Source of the DNA: JACCTU01 sp963700495
GTDB lineage: Bacteria; Actinomycetota; Thermoleophilia; Gaiellales; Gaiellaceae
Length of the DNA stretch: 64,000 nucleotides
NCBI GenBank assembly: GCA_963700495.1
Contig: CAVOXT010000002.1
Coordinates: 62,001 to 126,000, forward strand
Direction: 5' to 3'
The position numbers and the translations under genes were made by a program. Shown piece by piece: positions 53,628 to 62,126 of the stretch. Position 1 is the stretch's first letter. The number at the start of each line of letters is the position of its first letter. The notes under the pieces are model-generated. The model did not search any database, was not told where the DNA came from, and saw only the letters and a program-made list of their open reading frames with translations.

Positions 53628-54467
53628 GTGTACGTCCTCGCCGCTCTGCTCATCCCGGTCGCGGTGGCAACCGCGCTCCTCACGAGGCTGTTCCTGCGCC
53701 AGGACCGCCTGATCTTCCGGCCCGGACCGGTGCTCGACCGCAGCCCGGCGAGCATCGGGATCCCCCACGAAGAGCTGCGGCTGGCGGCCGACGACGGAAC
53801 GAGCGTGACCGCCTGGTGGGTCGCCGGAGCCGCGGAGGCACCGGTCGTCCTCTACTTCCACGGCAGCGAGGGCAACCTCACCCACGAGCTGCCGGTCGTG
53901 CACTTCCTCAACTCGCTCGGTGTCAACGCGCTGCTCGTCGAGTACGTCGGCTACGGCTCGGACGAGTTGCGGCCGAACGAAGCCGGCTGCTACCGGACCG
54001 CCGACGCGGCCTGGAGGTACCTGACGCAGGATCGGGGTTTCGCCGAGGACCAGGTGATCCTGTTCGGGCACTCGCTCGGGGCCGCCGTGGCGGCACGCAG
54101 CGCCGCAGGGCGTGGCTGCGCAGGGCTCGTTCTTCAGAGCGGCTTCACCTCGGTGAAGGATCTCGCTGCGCGCGCCTACCCGTACCTGCCGGTCCGGCCG
54201 TTCCTGCGGACCCGCATGGACGTGCTCGAGCCGGTCCGGCGCAGCCGGTGCGCGGTGCTCGTCATCCACTCGCGAGACGACGAGCACATTCCCTACGAGC
54301 AGGGCCGGCGCCTGTTCGACGAAGCCCGCGCGACGAAGAAGCTCGTCACGCTCCGGGGGTCGCACTTCGGCCTGACCTGGCACCGCTCACCCGAGATCAG
54401 GGCCGCGTGGCGCGAGCTGCTCGCACGGGACTTCAGCACCTGGGCGGCGCAGGCAGAGAGCAGCTGA
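53628..54467 (+). CDS. Membrane-anchored alpha/beta hydrolase (BEM46/YqkD-like)
   Basis: 279 residues from GTG 53628. An N-terminal transmembrane helix (VYVLAALLIPVAVATALLTRLFL) is followed by LRLAADDGTSVTAWWVAGA, the oxyanion strand VVLYFHGSEGNLTHEL, the nucleophile elbow ILFGHSLGAAVAARSAAGRG, Asp in VIHSRDDEHIPYEQG and His in LRGSHFGLTW. The triad is complete. It is predicted to face one membrane side and could release or transfer the finished acyl chain, a thioesterase-like role; that is inference from position. Confidence 0.83.
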   Translation: MYVLAALLIPVAVATALLTRLFLRQDRLIFRPGPVLDRSPASIGIPHEELRLAADDGTSVTAWWVAGAAEAPVVLYFHGSEGNLTHELPVVHFLNSLGVNALLVEYVGYGSDELRPNEAGCYRTADAAWRYLTQDRGFAEDQVILFGHSLGAAVAARSAAGRGCAGLVLQSGFTSVKDLAARAYPYLPVRPFLRTRMDVLEPVRRSRCAVLVIHSRDDEHIPYEQGRRLFDEARATKKLVTLRGSHFGLTWHRSPEIRAAWRELLARDFSTWAAQAESS

Positions 54468-55090
54468 TGCGGGACGAGGTCCGCCGGATCGCGCTCGGGA
54501 CCAAGGGCTTCCTCACCGAGCCCGAGGGATTGCGCCTGTACGAGCTGGCACGCAGCAGCTCGGGCGACGGACCGTGTCTCGAGATCGGCTCCTACTGCGG
54601 CAAGTCGGGACTGTTCCTCGGGGAAGGGTGCCGGGAGACCGGCCGGCATCCGCTGTTCACCGTTGACCACCACCGCGGCTCCGAGGAGCACCAGCCGGGA
54701 GAGGCGTACCACGACGCCGAGCTCTACGACGACGGCGAGCAGGCGATGACGACGCTGCCTGAGCTGGTCCGGAACATCCGGACGGCCGGGTTGGAGAGCT
54801 GGGTTATCCCGCTCGTCGCCGAGTCGGAGATCCTCGGCCGGTATTGGCCCGAGCACAGTCTCAGCCTCCTGTTCCTCGACGGCGGGCATTCGGAGTCGGA
54901 CGCCTTCGGCGACTACCGGACCTGGCACCGCTGTCTCCGGCCGGGCGGGTACCTGTGCATCCACGACGTCTTCCCCGACGCGACCGACGGCGGTCAGGCT
55001 CCGTACGGCGTCCTCTGCGAGGCGAGGTCGGACGACTCCTGGCAGTACGAGGGGATGGTCGAGACCCTCGCCGTCCTGAAGCGGCTGTGA
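54467..55090 (+). CDS. Class I SAM-dependent methyltransferase (Methyltransf_24-like)
   Basis: 207 residues, ATG overlapping the hydrolase stop. FLTEPEGLRLYELARSSSGDGPCLEIGSYCGKSGLFLGEG holds motif I (LEIGSYCGKS), with LFTVDHHRGSEEHQPGE as motif II, and LSLLFLDGGHSESDAFGDYRTWHRCLRPGGYLCIHDVF near residue 145, with the D-G-x-H metal-like motif of catechol/rhamnosyl O-methyltransferase-like proteins. The substrate is unknown. Confidence 0.82.
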   Translation: MRDEVRRIALGTKGFLTEPEGLRLYELARSSSGDGPCLEIGSYCGKSGLFLGEGCRETGRHPLFTVDHHRGSEEHQPGEAYHDAELYDDGEQAMTTLPELVRNIRTAGLESWVIPLVAESEILGRYWPEHSLSLLFLDGGHSESDAFGDYRTWHRCLRPGGYLCIHDVFPDATDGGQAPYGVLCEARSDDSWQYEGMVETLAVLKRL

Positions 55091-56139
55091 GCACTGCGAT
55101 CCGCTCCTCGCGCCACCTTGGAAAGTTCCCGCGTGCTCGAACGGACACGTGGGTGATGGTCGGCCAGGACGGCGGCCAGTCGATCGACCTCGGCGATCAG
55201 GCCCTCGTCGTCTTCTCCGACACGCTGCTGCTGCCGACCGACGCTTCCGACCAGGTGTCCGACCGGCACAAGACCGCGCCCCCCTATGCGGACGACGTCG
55301 CGGAGCGCGGCGTGTTCCTGGCGAACTGCGCCGCGCTCGTCGACGGGGCCGATCTGCGTGAGGGCCTCCGCCGCCTCAGGTTCTTCACGGACGACGACGA
55401 GTTCCCCGTCGAGATCCTCGCGCCGACCGAGGACGAGACAGCGGCCGGCCTGCGCTTCTGGCCGGCTCACGGCGTGGCGTCCGGCGGCGGGGTCTACCTC
55501 TACTACCTCGGCATCGAGACGCTCACGCCGCGCGACGTGTGGGACTTCCGCAACGTCGGCGTGGGACTGGCCCGACTCGACCCGGAAACGGGCCGCTGCG
55601 AACGGATCCGTGTCGACGGCGACTGGTGCCTGTGGCGGCCGCGGTCCGACGACTTTCACTTCGGCGTACAGGCGGTCCGGCACGACGGTCAGGCGTACGT
55701 CTTCGGGAGCACGCGCCACGGGCTGGACGTCTCGGCGCTGCTCGGCCGTGTGCCGCTCGAGGAGATCGCCGACCCGGGTGCGTACGAGTTCTACGACCCG
55801 GGACGCGACGCGTGGCTCGCCGACTCCGGTCTGGCCGGAAGTCTCGGCCCGTGCGGCAGTGACTTCTCAGTCTCGTTCAACGCGTACCTCGGCCGGTGGC
55901 TGATGGTGTACGTCGACGCGTTCAGCAAGCAGCTCGCGCTCAGGCTCGCCGATCGGATCGAGGGGCCCTACTCCGAGCCGGAGATCGTCGGGCGGTTGCC
56001 TCATGCACCCGCGAGCGACCTGGTCTATCTCGGGTTCGAGCATCCGAAGTTCGCGCGCGACGACGGCCGCCGCGTTCTGGTCTCCTACTGCGAGCCCCGC
56101 TTCGAGATGTGCTCGCTCCTCGAGGTCTCGTTCCAATGA
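55087..56139 (+). CDS. DUF4185-like beta-propeller protein
   Basis: 350 residues from GTG 55087, overlapping the methyltransferase stop. GQDGGQSIDLGDQALVVFSDTLL near residue 20 and later strands (VYLYYLGIETL, GVGLARLDPETGR, QAYVFGSTRHG, FSVSFNAYLGRWLMVYVDAF, FEHPKFARDDGRRVLVSYCEP) suggest a five-bladed propeller of the DUF4185/GH43-like type. No signal peptide is present. A glycan-binding or glycosidase-like role is possible but active-site acids cannot be assigned. Confidence 0.5.
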   Translation: MSTAIRSSRHLGKFPRARTDTWVMVGQDGGQSIDLGDQALVVFSDTLLLPTDASDQVSDRHKTAPPYADDVAERGVFLANCAALVDGADLREGLRRLRFFTDDDEFPVEILAPTEDETAAGLRFWPAHGVASGGGVYLYYLGIETLTPRDVWDFRNVGVGLARLDPETGRCERIRVDGDWCLWRPRSDDFHFGVQAVRHDGQAYVFGSTRHGLDVSALLGRVPLEEIADPGAYEFYDPGRDAWLADSGLAGSLGPCGSDFSVSFNAYLGRWLMVYVDAFSKQLALRLADRIEGPYSEPEIVGRLPHAPASDLVYLGFEHPKFARDDGRRVLVSYCEPRFEMCSLLEVSFQ

Positions 56140-58622
56140 GTGACGAGACGCTGCAGGGTCTCGCGCAGCGCCTGCCGGCCTTCGGCGACCGGCGCGCGCT
56201 CGGGCTGCGCGGCTCGTACGGCAGTCGTTGGTGGACCTATCGTCGGGTGCACGCCGAGGCCTTTCGCTTCGCCGGCCTCCTCGAGGACCGCGGGGTTCAG
56301 GCAGGCGACCGCGTCGCGATCTGGGGCGCCAACGGGCCGGAGTGGGCCGCCGCTGCATTCGGCGCGATGCTCAGAGGCGCGGTCGTCGTTCCGATCGACG
56401 AAGGCACCTCGGCGTCGCATGCCTCGCAGCTCGTCGAGCTCGCCGGACCGCGGCTCGTCTTGCACGACCCGAACGTCGACGTCGGCGCGCTCGGCGTTCC
56501 GGGTCTGTCCCTCTTCACCGCCGCCGAGCACGCCGGCGAACGCAACGTCGTCGTGCCGGTCGGGCCGGAGGACCCGGCGTTCCTCCTCTTCACCTCGGGG
56601 TCGACGCGCGAGCCGCGCGGCGTGGTGCTGACGCACCGAAACCTCGTCAGCCAGGCCGCCGCTTTCCGACGTTGGCGATGGCTGACGCGGATGCACGCCT
56701 ATCGCTTGCTGGCGCTCTCGCCCCTCAGCCACGTGCAGGGCCTCGTGATGGGACTGGTGGTGCCGGCCTCGCTCGGGCTGAGCGTCCTGTATTCCGAGTC
56801 CGTCGAGCCGGCGCACGTGATCCGGACGATCCGTCAGAACCGGATCAACATCCTGCTCGCCGTCCCAAGGGTGCAGGGAATGCTGGCCGACGCACTGCGC
56901 GCGTCCCCGTACGGCGACGGCCGCCGGACCCTCGGCGAGCGAGCGTCGGAGATCCGCGCGTTCGTGCTGCGGCGCCACGTGCTGTTCCTTGCGACGCGTC
57001 GACAGCTCGGCTACTCGTTCGGCGTCCTGCTCGTCGGTGGTGCGACGCTCGCGCCGGACGACGAGCGCTTCTGGTACGAGTGCGGCTACGTGCTGGCTCA
57101 GGGGTACGGCCTCACGGAGACGAGCGCACTCGTTTCGGTCCACGTGAACGGTCCCTTCGGGGCGCGCCTCGGGTCGGTCGGACGAGCGCTCCCGCACCAG
57201 GACGTCCGGATCGGCGCCGACGGCGAAGTCCTCGTGCGCGGTCCGAATGTGACGGGCGGTGACGGCTACCTGCACACCGGCGACCTGGGCCGCCTCGATG
57301 CGCGCGGACGACTGTGGCTGCGGGGCAGGAAGGACGACGTGATCGTCACCGGCGAGGGCCTCAACGTCCACGCCGACGACGTCGAAGCGAGCCTCCGTGC
57401 CGTCGCGGGTGTCCGCGACGCGGTCGTCGCCGATCTCGACGACGGCGGTCAGGTTCACGCCGTGCTGTTGCTCGACGACGGCAGCGCGCCCGGCGAGGTC
57501 GTGGCGTCGGCCAATGCGACGCTCGAGCCGTATCAGCGCGTGCACAGCTGGAGCGTCTGGCACGAAGGCGACTTCCCGCGCACGAGCCTGCTCAAGGTGC
57601 GCCGCGCCGAGGTGATCGGCGCAGCCCGCGCCGGCAACGGCGGCACGGCGAGGCCGGACGCCGCCCCCGACCTCGGGACGATTCGCGCCGAGGGCGACCG
57701 CCGCCGCCGGTTGCAGCTGCTGGCCCGCTACCTCACGGATCCCGACAGTGGGAGCGACCCCGACGCGCAGATCGAGGACTTCGGGCTGAGCTCGCTCGAC
57801 GCGGTCGAGCTGCTTGCGATGATCGAGGTGATCGAAGCGAGGCCGATGCCGCAGCTCTCGATCACACCGGCAACAACCGTCGCCGAGCTCCGCCGTTCGG
57901 TCTCGGGTCCGTCCCCAAAGCGCGTGCTGCCGACGCGCCAGCCTAGGTGGTCCGCCGCGTTGCCCGGGCGGTTGATGCGACTCGCGACCCGGCCGCTGCT
58001 CGTCGGGAGCTGGGCACACCTCGCGGCGGGAGTCTCGGTCGTGCACGACCGCCCCCCGCGCGGGCAGTGCGTCCTCGCCGTCGCCCCGCACCGTCACTGG
58101 CTCGACGCGTTCGCGGTGCAAGCCGCCCTGCCCGCAGGGACGCGCACCATCACGGTCACGAACCGCGACTTCGCCGAGCACTTCGCACCGACCGACGACG
58201 TGCCGCGCCGCGCGCGGTTTGCGGTCGGCTTCGCGTACCACCTTCTCTGGCCGATGGTCTTCCAGTTCGCGATCGTGCCGAACTACGGAAGCACGCGAGA
58301 GGGGCTCCAGGAGCTCGGCACAGCGATCGACCGCGGGCTCAGTCCGATCTCGTTCCCGAAGGGACTCGCGCCACCGGGACAGCCCAACCCGCGTCACGAG
58401 CCCGGGATCGCCGAGCTCGCGACGCAGACCCAGCTGCCGGTGGTTCCCGTCTGGATCGACGGCAACGACGAGCTCGGCGTGCTGCCCCGCCGCAGAAGGC
58501 CCCGGGTGACGGTCCGGTTCGGCGAGCTCATACCCGTCGGTCCGCAGACCGAGCCGAACGAGGTGGTCGAGCGCGTCGAGGCCGCCTACGAGCTGCTTGC
58601 ACGTGCGGGGGGCATGCGATGA
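56136..58622 (+). CDS. Trifunctional AMP-dependent acyl ligase / acyl carrier protein / PlsC-like acyltransferase
   Basis: 828 residues, ATG overlapping the previous stop. Residues 1-500 are an ANL adenylation enzyme: LLFTSGSTREPRGVVLTHRN near 150, GYGLTETSALVSVH, GYLHTGDLGRLDARG near 376 and KDDVIVTGEGLNVHADDVE. Residues about 515-590 form a carrier domain with IEDFGLSSLDAVELLAM, phosphopantetheine Ser about 553. From about 610 a glycerolipid acyltransferase follows, with the HxxxxD site as HRHWLD at 652-657 and ISFPKGLAPP as a variant of the PEG block. It can activate a fatty acid, hold it as thioester and esterify it to an acceptor. It resembles Aas-like and aryl-polyene enzymes but the domain order is unusual. 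Confidence 0.88.
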   Translation: MSDETLQGLAQRLPAFGDRRALGLRGSYGSRWWTYRRVHAEAFRFAGLLEDRGVQAGDRVAIWGANGPEWAAAAFGAMLRGAVVVPIDEGTSASHASQLVELAGPRLVLHDPNVDVGALGVPGLSLFTAAEHAGERNVVVPVGPEDPAFLLFTSGSTREPRGVVLTHRNLVSQAAAFRRWRWLTRMHAYRLLALSPLSHVQGLVMGLVVPASLGLSVLYSESVEPAHVIRTIRQNRINILLAVPRVQGMLADALRASPYGDGRRTLGERASEIRAFVLRRHVLFLATRRQLGYSFGVLLVGGATLAPDDERFWYECGYVLAQGYGLTETSALVSVHVNGPFGARLGSVGRALPHQDVRIGADGEVLVRGPNVTGGDGYLHTGDLGRLDARGRLWLRGRKDDVIVTGEGLNVHADDVEASLRAVAGVRDAVVADLDDGGQVHAVLLLDDGSAPGEVVASANATLEPYQRVHSWSVWHEGDFPRTSLLKVRRAEVIGAARAGNGGTARPDAAPDLGTIRAEGDRRRRLQLLARYLTDPDSGSDPDAQIEDFGLSSLDAVELLAMIEVIEARPMPQLSITPATTVAELRRSVSGPSPKRVLPTRQPRWSAALPGRLMRLATRPLLVGSWAHLAAGVSVVHDRPPRGQCVLAVAPHRHWLDAFAVQAALPAGTRTITVTNRDFAEHFAPTDDVPRRARFAVGFAYHLLWPMVFQFAIVPNYGSTREGLQELGTAIDRGLSPISFPKGLAPPGQPNPRHEPGIAELATQTQLPVVPVWIDGNDELGVLPRRRRPRVTVRFGELIPVGPQTEPNEVVERVEAAYELLARAGGMR

Positions 58623-59890
58623 GGGTCACCATCCTCACGGCCGGGTCGCGCGGCGACATCCAACCGTACGTGGCGCTCGGCGCCGGCCTGCGCCACGCCG
58701 GCTTCACCGTGCGGCTGGCGACCCACGTCGGCTTCCGGGATCTCGTCGAGTCGCAGGGCCTGGAGTTCGCCAAGGTCGCGCATCCCTCGGACGTGCTGAC
58801 CACGGACCCGCGTTGGGAGGCGCTTCAGAACGCCGGCGACACCGCCGGACGGTTCGTGCGCCGCTCCGCGCGGGTCGTGCGGATGATTCAGCCGCTGCTC
58901 ACGGGAATGCTCGACGACTACTGGGCGGCGTGCCAGGGAGCAGACGCGGTCATGAGCTCCGTCGCCGGAATCGGCGGGCCTCAGCAGGCCGCCGCTCTCC
59001 ACGTTCCACACTGCTGGGCGCTCGTCCAGCCGATGAGTCCGACCGCCGAGTACCCGCACTTCATGGCCCCCGCCCCGCGCCGCCTGCCGCGACGGCTCAA
59101 CTTCCGCACCCACGTCATCGCCGAGCGGGTTCACTGGCGTCTGTTCCGCGCCGCCGTCAACCGTTGGCTGGCCGCCAACCTCGGCGCGGGTTCGGTTCCC
59201 AAGCCCGCGCCGGGCGGCCTCTTCGGATCCGGTGCCGGCTCGATCGTGTACGGGATCAGCCCCTCGGTGGTTCCGCGGCCGAGCGACTGGCCGCCGAACA
59301 TCGCGCAGTTCGGTCACTGGTTCCTCGACTCGGCGCCCGACGCGACCCTTCCGGCCGAGCTCGAAGACTTCCTCGATGCGGGCGCTCCGCCCGTCCTCGT
59401 CCATGCGGACCGGATCGGCGTGACCCCGCGCGAGGACTTCGTCGCGATGGCTGTCCGCGTGCTTCAGCGCCTCCGTTTGCGCGGACTCGTCTCCGGACCG
59501 GAGGCGGGAGCGCTGCCCGACTCGGCTCTGTACATCCCACCGGTTCCTTTCGACCGGCTCTTCCCGCTGGTTGCCGGCGTCGTGCACCACGGCGGCGTCG
59601 GGACGACCGCGACGTCGTTGCGAGCGGGGATCCCGAGCTTCGGTGTGCCCGGGTTCTTCGACCAGCAGTTCTGGACCTCACGCGTTGCGGCGCTCGGCGC
59701 GGGACCTCGCCCCGTGGCGGCGCGACGAATGACGGAAGCGCGGTTCGAAGCGGCGATCGCGCAGCTCGTCGGCGACGCCTCGATCCGAACGCGGGCCGCC
59801 GAGCTGGGACGCCGGATCAGGTGCGAGCGCGGAGTCGACGAGGCCGTCGTCCACCTGCGGGCCGTCCTCGCTGGAGCGAGCGATGCCTAG
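58619..59890 (+). CDS. UGT/sterol-glucosyltransferase-like glycosyltransferase (GT1)
   Basis: 423 residues, ATG overlapping the previous stop. It begins VTILTAGSRGDIQPYVALGAGLRHAGF, the exact N-terminal signature of the sterol 3-beta-glucosyltransferase/GtfA group, and contains VVHHGGVGTTATSLRAGIPSFGVPGFFDQQFWTSRVAALG, the nucleotide-sugar-binding loop (HHGGxGT and the D-Q pair). It glycosylates a hydrophobic aglycone such as a polyprenol, sterol-like or polyketide product. Confidence 0.9.
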   Translation: MRVTILTAGSRGDIQPYVALGAGLRHAGFTVRLATHVGFRDLVESQGLEFAKVAHPSDVLTTDPRWEALQNAGDTAGRFVRRSARVVRMIQPLLTGMLDDYWAACQGADAVMSSVAGIGGPQQAAALHVPHCWALVQPMSPTAEYPHFMAPAPRRLPRRLNFRTHVIAERVHWRLFRAAVNRWLAANLGAGSVPKPAPGGLFGSGAGSIVYGISPSVVPRPSDWPPNIAQFGHWFLDSAPDATLPAELEDFLDAGAPPVLVHADRIGVTPREDFVAMAVRVLQRLRLRGLVSGPEAGALPDSALYIPPVPFDRLFPLVAGVVHHGGVGTTATSLRAGIPSFGVPGFFDQQFWTSRVAALGAGPRPVAARRMTEARFEAAIAQLVGDASIRTRAAELGRRIRCERGVDEAVVHLRAVLAGASDA

Positions 59891-60233
59891 CGTCTACGGG
59901 CTGCACCGCGTGCGCCTCCGCCCCGGCGTCGACCCGGAGGAGTTCGAGCGGTTCACGCTCGCGGAGTTCCTGCCGGCGCTTCAGGCGCTGCACGCTCCGG
60001 GTGTGCAGTTCGCGCTCCTGAAAGCAGAGCGCGGCGCGGACGCGGGCGAGTATCAGTTCATGATGGTCTTCGACAGCGTCGAGACCCGCGATCGGTACTT
60101 CCCGGAGGAAGTTCGCGCGTCGGACGAGCTGATCGAGCTGATCCAGCCGCTCGCACCGCTCGCCGAGGTCTGGGAGGGGCTGTCGGCCCGCGAGAAGACG
60201 GACTGGCTGAGGCTCGGGGACGGCCCGTCGTGA
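59883..60233 (+). CDS. Small protein, dimeric alpha/beta-barrel-like
   Basis: 116 residues overlapping both neighbours. The pattern VYGLHRVRLRPGVDPEEFERFTLAEFLPALQAL, then YQFMMVFDSVETRDRYFPEE resembles the ferredoxin-like strands of NIPSNAP or antibiotic-biosynthesis monooxygenase small proteins. No active-site residues can be assigned. Because it is translationally coupled to a glycosyltransferase and a carbamoyltransferase it is likely a tailoring or accessory factor. Confidence 0.55.
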   Translation: MPSVYGLHRVRLRPGVDPEEFERFTLAEFLPALQALHAPGVQFALLKAERGADAGEYQFMMVFDSVETRDRYFPEEVRASDELIELIQPLAPLAEVWEGLSAREKTDWLRLGDGPS

Positions 60234-62119
60234 GGCAGCTGCCGAACGTCACGGCGTTGCCGCCGCTGCTGCGGCGTTCCCGGTCCAACACCAACGGGCT
60301 GCTCGAGCTGCTGCGGTATTCGAGCTCCCCGCTGCGGAATCGTGTTCGGGCGCGCTTCCCACGAGTCGAGGCGGAACGGATTCTGGGGATCGCCAGCACC
60401 GGGCACGGCGCCAGCCTGACCTACCTCGATGCCTCCGGCGTCGTCCGAAGCTCACAGCTCGAGCGCTGGACCGGAACGAAACACATGATGCTGTTCTCGC
60501 GCGATGAGGACGAGGCTCTCCGCGAGCCGAGCTCGAAGATCGACAAGACGATCAACCACCTCTTCACCCACGGCTACGGGCGTTTCCCGGACAGCCGGGT
60601 CTTCGAAGACACGATCGACTCGTGGCGCGAGTGGTTGCTGCGCGGGCTGGACGTCGACGTCGGCAGCATCGACCTCGTCGTGACGAGCGACGGACACTTC
60701 GCGACCGGGTGGGCTCGCCTCGGCCCCCACCTCCGGCGCTGGTTCCCCAACGCAACCATCGTCAGGGCGATCGAGCATCACGAGATCCACCAGCGCCAGG
60801 CCTTCTGGGCCAGCGGCCTCGACGAGGCAGCGGTGCTCACGCTCGACAGCGCAGGCGAGGCGCTCCCGCGGCGCCGCTGGCGAAAGCTCGCCGGAACGCT
60901 CTCCGTGATGAACCAGGCCGGCGAGTCGCACATCGTCCGCGAATGGCTGTCCCCGCAGATGAGCTCCGGCGCGATCTTCGACGCCGCCACCCACCACGTC
61001 GGCTTCCGGCAGGGCGAGGAGGGCAAGACGATGGGCCTCTCGGCGTACGGGTCCGGCGAGCTGTTCGAGTCGCTGCGACCTCAACTCAGCCTGCACGCGG
61101 ACGGAGGCTTCTCCTTCCTCGCCCTGACCGACTTCGAGGCCGCGCTCGCGCGCTACACGCCCAAGCGGGAGCAGGGCGAGGAGATCACCGCCCGGCACAT
61201 GGAGGTGGCGTTCGCCGGGCAAGCGATCGTGGAGCTGATCGTCAGCAACGCCTGGCGCGCGGCACTCGAGTCGACGGGCCGCCGCGACCTGGCATACGCC
61301 GGCGGGGTGGCGTTGAACAGCGTGGCCAACGGCAGGGCATGGCGCGAGGTGGGCCCGAGAAGCGTCTACATCCCGCCGAACGCAGGCGACGCGGGTCAGA
61401 GCCTCGGCTGCGCACTGTTCGGCGCGTACGAGCTCGCAGGCTGGGAGCCGCCGGACGAAGAGCTGGCCGAGTATCTCGGCCCCACCTACGGCGAAGACGC
61501 GATCGCGAGCGCCGTGGCGTCGAACGACCATCCAACGACCCGCCCCGCCGCATTGGAGGAAGTGGTTGCGGCGTGTGTCGCCAACGGGCACATCGTCGCC
61601 CGGTTCGACGGCGGCGCGGAGTTCGGGCCGCGGGCGCTCGGGAACCGGAGCATCCTGGCCGATCCTCGCCGTCCCGGCATGAAGGACTACCTCAACCTCC
61701 GGGTCAAGCACCGCGAGTCGTTCCGGCCCTTCGCGCCGGCCGTGCTCGACGACCACGCCGGCGAATGGTTCGAGCTCGACGTGCCGAGCGCCTACATGCT
61801 GCGGGTGGTGCCGATCAGGCCCGACAAACTGGGGCAGATACCAGCAGTGGCGCACGTCGACGGGACCGCGAGGGTCCAGACGCTGTCCGAGCCGCAGAAC
61901 CCCGAATTCTGGCGCACGATCTCGGCCTTTCGCGACAGAACCGGCGTGCCGCTCGTGCTCAACACCTCCTTCAACCTGGCCGGGAGGCCGATCGTGGAGA
62001 CACCGGCGGACGCGGTCGAGTGCTTCGCCGGTTCAGAGATCGACGTGCTCGCCGTCGGGCCGTTCGTCATCTCGAAGAAGCCGCTGGAGGAGTACCTCGC
62101 AACCGACTCCGGAGCTTGA
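60230..62119 (+). CDS. Carbamoyltransferase, NodU/CmcH family
   Basis: 629 residues from GTG 60230. N-terminal half: ILGIASTGHGASLTYLDASG, AIEHHEIHQRQAFWASGLDEAAVLTLDSAGE (the HxxxH metal/carbamoyl site), THHVGFRQGEEGKTMGLSAYG, and LAYAGGVALNSVANGRAW. C-terminal half: VARFDGGAEFGPRALGNRSILADPRRPGMKDYLNLRVKHRESFRPFAPAVL and VPLVLNTSFNLAGRPIVETPADAVECF. This is the full NodU/TobZ two-domain architecture. It carbamoylates a hydroxyl, usually on a sugar, via carbamoyl-adenylate. It is a tailoring enzyme of the locus. Confidence 0.92.
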   Translation: MRQLPNVTALPPLLRRSRSNTNGLLELLRYSSSPLRNRVRARFPRVEAERILGIASTGHGASLTYLDASGVVRSSQLERWTGTKHMMLFSRDEDEALREPSSKIDKTINHLFTHGYGRFPDSRVFEDTIDSWREWLLRGLDVDVGSIDLVVTSDGHFATGWARLGPHLRRWFPNATIVRAIEHHEIHQRQAFWASGLDEAAVLTLDSAGEALPRRRWRKLAGTLSVMNQAGESHIVREWLSPQMSSGAIFDAATHHVGFRQGEEGKTMGLSAYGSGELFESLRPQLSLHADGGFSFLALTDFEAALARYTPKREQGEEITARHMEVAFAGQAIVELIVSNAWRAALESTGRRDLAYAGGVALNSVANGRAWREVGPRSVYIPPNAGDAGQSLGCALFGAYELAGWEPPDEELAEYLGPTYGEDAIASAVASNDHPTTRPAALEEVVAACVANGHIVARFDGGAEFGPRALGNRSILADPRRPGMKDYLNLRVKHRESFRPFAPAVLDDHAGEWFELDVPSAYMLRVVPIRPDKLGQIPAVAHVDGTARVQTLSEPQNPEFWRTISAFRDRTGVPLVLNTSFNLAGRPIVETPADAVECFAGSEIDVLAVGPFVISKKPLEEYLATDSGA

Positions 62120-62126
62120 GGCAGCG

